The notes below the pieces were generated by a model. The model did not search any database. It saw only the letters and a program-made list of their open reading frames with translations, and was not told where the DNA came from. Shown here one piece after another: positions 61,061 to 64,000 of a stretch of 64,000 nt of DNA. Position numbers and translations under genes: made by a program. Where the stretch lies: NCBI RefSeq assembly GCF_034521165.1, contig NZ_JAXHMV010000001.1, forward strand, positions 62,001 to 126,000, in the 5' to 3' direction. Every line of letters begins with the position of its first letter. Position 1 is the stretch's first letter. The stretch comes from Thiohalophilus sp. (GTDB taxonomy: Bacteria > Pseudomonadota > Gammaproteobacteria > UBA6429 > Thiohalophilaceae).

Positions 61061-61990
61061 ATGGGCAGGGTTAAGGCCATGACGGGCTGGCTCAAGTCAT
61101 CCGTCATGCTGGCGACGAGCGCCATGGCGCTGTTGCTCGGTGGTCTGCCGTGGCTGGGGTTACTGTACACGCAGGACTGGGCGCCGGTCCCGCTATCGGT
61201 GCCGGGATTGTTGGCCGCACTGGTCTTCGCCGCGGGGCTGATCTGTCTGTTTGCTGCCCGGCTTTACTGCCGGCAAATTCTCAAGGCCCGTCATCTGCAA
61301 CAACCGCTCGGCGGTCTGGAACAGTGGTTGCATACCACCTCGTTCCGTCTGGCGCTGCGACGCGGAATCAGCCCGCCGCGTATCGCCATCTATCCTTCCC
61401 GTGAGTTTAATGCCTTTGCCCTGGGGCTGCGCCGTCACAAGGCAACCATCGTCCTGAGCGAAGGGCTGGTGCACGGATTGACGCCGCGGGAGCTGGAGTC
61501 GGTTCTGGCGCATGAGATCAGTCATATTGCCAATGGCGATGTACAGGTACTGGCCCTGTTGCAAGGTGTGCTGACGGTTTTCATCGAGTTACCGGCCAGA
61601 ATGCTCGATGCACTGGCGCGGAGACTCTGGCCCGGCTATCTTGCCGGCGGTGCGGTTTACTGGATTACTGTAGTGGTGTTACAGCTGGCGGGCGGCTGGC
61701 TGGCCAGCTTGCTGATTATGCGTTTCAGCCGGCATTGCGAATACCGGGCCGATCGACAGGCCGCTGAACTGGTCGGTCACAGGCAAATGCGCGCGGCCCT
61801 GCGTTATCTGGATACCATGATGCAATCCGGGCAGGGCAGGCAACTGGCGGCGTTTGGTCTGTCCGGGCGACTTAAATTCCGTTTTATGCAGTTGTTTAAC
61901 AGCCATCCCATGCTGTTTGAGCGAATGGCGGCCTTGCGTCGGCTAAATGACCAGTGTCAGGATAAGCTCTCGGCTCAGACGCCGACATGA
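61061..61990 (+). CDS. M48 family membrane zinc metalloprotease (HtpX-like)
   Basis: 309 residues. Two N-terminal transmembrane helices (about 15-37 and 46-68), the zincin motif VLAHEISHIANGD (residues about 147-159) and a downstream Glu ligand in CEYRADRQAAELVG, with a hydrophobic pair between (about 170-225). HtpX-type enzymes cut misfolded inner-membrane proteins at the cytoplasmic face. IAIYPSREFNAFALG before the active site is the usual M48 substrate-edge strand. The second ATG at 61079 is an alternative start. Confidence 0.87.
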   Translation: MGRVKAMTGWLKSSVMLATSAMALLLGGLPWLGLLYTQDWAPVPLSVPGLLAALVFAAGLICLFAARLYCRQILKARHLQQPLGGLEQWLHTTSFRLALRRGISPPRIAIYPSREFNAFALGLRRHKATIVLSEGLVHGLTPRELESVLAHEISHIANGDVQVLALLQGVLTVFIELPARMLDALARRLWPGYLAGGAVYWITVVVLQLAGGWLASLLIMRFSRHCEYRADRQAAELVGHRQMRAALRYLDTMMQSGQGRQLAAFGLSGRLKFRFMQLFNSHPMLFERMAALRRLNDQCQDKLSAQTPT

Positions 61991-62024
61991 ATGAATAATA
62001 AACCAGAAAAGCCGAGGAGTTCGT

Positions 62025-63263
62025 ATGTCTTTAATTCGCCCGTTTGCCGGCCTGCGGCCGGTACCGGAACACGCCGATGATGTCATTGCCCCGCCCTATG
62101 ATGTATTAAATACGGAAGAAGCCAGAGAAAAAGCCCGGGGTCGGCCTTACAGTTTTTTGCACATTTCCAAGCCGGAGATTGATCTGCCCGAAGGGACGGA
62201 TCCCTATTCCGAACAGGTCTACAATCAGGGCGCCGAGAATTTGCAAAATCTGATAAACAAAGGCGTACTCATGCGGGAGCCGCAGGCGTGTTATTACCTG
62301 TATCAGTTACAGATGAACGACCATATTCAGACCGGCCTGGTGGCGGTCGCCTCGGTGGCCGAATATGATCGCAACCGGATTCGCAAGCATGAATACACCC
62401 GACCGGACAAGGAGGCCGATCGGGTCAGGCAAATTGACGCGTTGAATGCCCAGACCGGGCCGGTATTTTTGACCTATCGGCATAACACCACCATCGATTC
62501 GCTCACCGACAGAGTCAGCCAGTCCACGCCGCTTTATGATCTTACTGCCGATGACGGTGTGCGTCATATACTCTGGCGCATTACGGAGCAAAAGGATATT
62601 GACCTTATCACCGATACCTTTGAGGCAATGGACTGTCTGTATATCGCCGACGGTCATCATCGTTCGGCGGCGGCCTCGCGCGTGGCCGAAATGCGCAATA
62701 GCGGCGCACGTGAGGTTGGCGAGGCCAGTCACGACTATTTCCTGTCGGTCATTTTTCCGGACAATCAGATGAACATCCTGGACTATAACCGGGTGGTGCG
62801 GGATCTCAACGGCCTGGAGCCGGCGGAGTTTTTGCAACGGCTGGAGGAGCGGTTTGACGTGCAAACCAGTGACCAGCAGGTCAAACCCGCCCGTTCCGGT
62901 GAGTTCGGTATGTACCTGTCCGGACAGTGGTACCGTCTGACGATCAAGCCGGCACAGATACCGGAGCAGGACCCGGTGGGGCGTCTTGATGTCAGTCTGT
63001 TACAAAACAACCTGATCGAGCCGGTACTGGGGATCGACGATCCGCGTCGCGACAAGCGCATCGACTTTGTCGGTGGCATACGCGGTCTGGACGAGCTGGA
63101 AAAACGGGTCGACAGCGGTGAAATGCAGGTGGCCATTGCCCTCTATCCGACCGCCCTGTCCGAACTGATGGCGGTGGCCGACGCCGAAGAGGTGATGCCG
63201 CCCAAATCCACCTGGTTCGAACCCAAGCTGGCCGACGGGCTGGTTTCGCACGTACTGGATTAA
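62025..63263 (+). CDS. DUF1015 family protein (predicted SerK-like kinase)
   Basis: 412 residues, the full family length. The start MSLIRPFAGLRPVPEHADDV then IAPPYDVLN is the DUF1015 hallmark, and KHEYTRPDKEADRVRQIDAL and YIADGHHRSAAASRVAEM the core motifs. Some archaeal DUF1015-related proteins (SerK) phosphorylate free serine; activity here is not known. In many bacteria the gene sits beside D-3-phosphoglycerate dehydrogenase; it does not here. Shine-Dalgarno GAGGAG lies nine bases upstream. Confidence 0.85.
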   Translation: MSLIRPFAGLRPVPEHADDVIAPPYDVLNTEEAREKARGRPYSFLHISKPEIDLPEGTDPYSEQVYNQGAENLQNLINKGVLMREPQACYYLYQLQMNDHIQTGLVAVASVAEYDRNRIRKHEYTRPDKEADRVRQIDALNAQTGPVFLTYRHNTTIDSLTDRVSQSTPLYDLTADDGVRHILWRITEQKDIDLITDTFEAMDCLYIADGHHRSAAASRVAEMRNSGAREVGEASHDYFLSVIFPDNQMNILDYNRVVRDLNGLEPAEFLQRLEERFDVQTSDQQVKPARSGEFGMYLSGQWYRLTIKPAQIPEQDPVGRLDVSLLQNNLIEPVLGIDDPRRDKRIDFVGGIRGLDELEKRVDSGEMQVAIALYPTALSELMAVADAEEVMPPKSTWFEPKLADGLVSHVLD

Positions 63264-63386
63264 AAAATCAAAACCGGTGCGGCCGTTAGTTTCTTTAACG
63301 GTGTCTGAACAGGTGATCCGAATACCAGTTCATTGACCCGGTAGCCTGGATCAAGGAGCAACGCGACGCATCCAGGTTTTTCCGGG

Positions 63387-63430
63387 GTTCAGGTGGAACC
63401 GCTTCGCTTGTTCCATCCTGCAGGGGGGAT
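63387..63430. repeat. Dispersed hairpin, inverted copy of 58035-58074
   Basis: TTCAGGTGGAACCGCTTCGC then TTGTTCCATCCTGCAGGGGG. On the minus strand it matches the parC-downstream copy at most positions. The rest of 63264-63450 holds no gene. Confidence 0.68.
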
Positions 63431-63450
63431 CGGATATTCGGAACTTTTAT

Positions 63451-64000
63451 TCAGTCTTCCTGAATCTCGGCTTCCTGGGTGACCCGCAAGACCTCTTCCA
63501 GAGTCGTATCACCGGCCAGTACCCGGCGTAGTCCGTCTGCGTGAATCGAGGTGGCCTGCTTGCGCACATACCGTTCCATGGCCTGTTCTCCCTTGCCGTC
63601 GTGGATCATCTGGCGCAAAGTGTTGTCGACCTCGATGACTTCGTAGATACCGGTGCGGCCCCGGTAGCCGAGTCCGTTGCAGGCTTCGCAACCGACTGCC
63701 TGATAGAGTGTCGGCGCGCTATCAGTGGCGGGATCCAGTCCCATATGTTTCATGTCGATCGGCCCGACCTCGAACGGGGATTTGCAGTGCGCACAGAGCA
63801 CGCGCACCAGCCGCTGGGCCATGACCCCGACCAGGCTGGAGGCCAGCAGGAAGGGCTCGATCCCCATATCGCGCAGACGGGTGACAACGCCGATCGCGGT
63901 ATTGGTGTGCAGGGTGGAAAGGACCAGGTGACCGGTCAGGGAGGCCTGGATGGCGATCTCCATGGTCTCCACATCCCGGATTTCGCCGACCATCACCACA
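63451..64000 (-). CDS. GspE/PilB-type secretion ATPase, C-terminal part (cut by window edge)
   Basis: The last 183 residues of a type II secretion or type IV pilus ATPase, open at the window end. Walker B GEIRD at the visible start, then the His box ASLTGHLVLSTLHTNTA and a four-cysteine zinc motif CAHC...CEAC as in GspE and PilB. The C-terminus GDTTLEEVLRVTQEAE is closer to GspE. Hexameric motor that drives pseudopilin or pilin assembly from the cytoplasm. No neighbouring gsp gene is visible on this side. Confidence 0.85.
   Translation of the reverse strand, partial: VVMVGEIRDVETMEIAIQASLTGHLVLSTLHTNTAIGVVTRLRDMGIEPFLLASSLVGVMAQRLVRVLCAHCKSPFEVGPIDMKHMGLDPATDSAPTLYQAVGCEACNGLGYRGRTGIYEVIEVDNTLRQMIHDGKGEQAMERYVRKQATSIHADGLRRVLAGDTTLEEVLRVTQEAEIQED

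Overview
The window is about 64 kb of mostly GC-rich chromosomal DNA from a gammaproteobacterium. The gene content (bamD-rluD-pgeF-clpB, dapA-bamC-purC, nadE-glnB, sucCD, parE/parC, pilS-pilR) is typical of the gammaproteobacterial core. A Tat-exported SoxB, a SulP-type anion carrier that could supply bicarbonate, and an isolated soxB locus suggest a sulfur-oxidising, possibly autotrophic lineage. That lifestyle is inferred from this one window.

Layout. 1-1345: truncated IS3-type element. 1350-6450: an AT-rich block unlike its surroundings, holding a Wzy/WaaL-type polymerase or ligase, an ABC exporter (ATPase, TPR-like anchored protein, permease), a small secreted cysteine-containing protein and a very short type IV pilin. 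6450-9814: a sigma-54 promoter, a cluster of candidate PilR-binding repeats, and pilR and pilS. 9856-25300: a housekeeping run (PP0621-like, sucCD, nadE, glnB, bamD, rluD, pgeF, a ZIP transporter, usp-sulP, a DksA/TraR protein, clpB). 25454-29911: an SHOCT-like membrane protein, a decayed msrPQ remnant, soxB, and an intact ISL3 element that landed in the soxB terminator. 30164-43614: hemH, a D-2-hydroxyacid dehydrogenase, a DUF2914 protein, a DUF6763 protein, ettA, a chemoreceptor, an RND efflux pair, a LysR regulator and perM. 43807-57998: phoH, prxQ/bcp, galT, dapA, bamC, an MBL hydrolase, purC, a second chemoreceptor, parE and parC. 58188-64000: a TPR lipoprotein overlapping a membrane class III adenylate cyclase, an M48 peptidase, a DUF1015 protein and the C-terminal part of a GspE/PilB ATPase cut by the window edge.

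The most interesting system is at 3048-9814. A 61-residue pilin precursor with only a 52-residue mature helix is followed by a signal-peptide protein that could supply the missing globular half. Both sit beside pilR-pilS and upstream of an ABC exporter. This closely resembles the split-pilin (PilA-N/PilA-C) locus of Geobacter and relatives, but here it lies in a gammaproteobacterial background on AT-rich DNA.

The second theme is non-coding. At least eleven intergenic spacers carry long imperfect inverted repeats whose arms are short periodic units. Several different unit sequences (CACGAAG-, CGCAGAG-, CACCAAG- and CACCGAA-like) share this one architecture, and they are interleaved with five further families of dispersed hairpins. 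One array contains a duplicated 3' end of nadE. Recognisable promoters include sigma-54 (pilA), sigma-32 (clpB) and sigma-28 (both chemoreceptors), and there are two CRP-like operators in a window that also encodes an adenylate cyclase.
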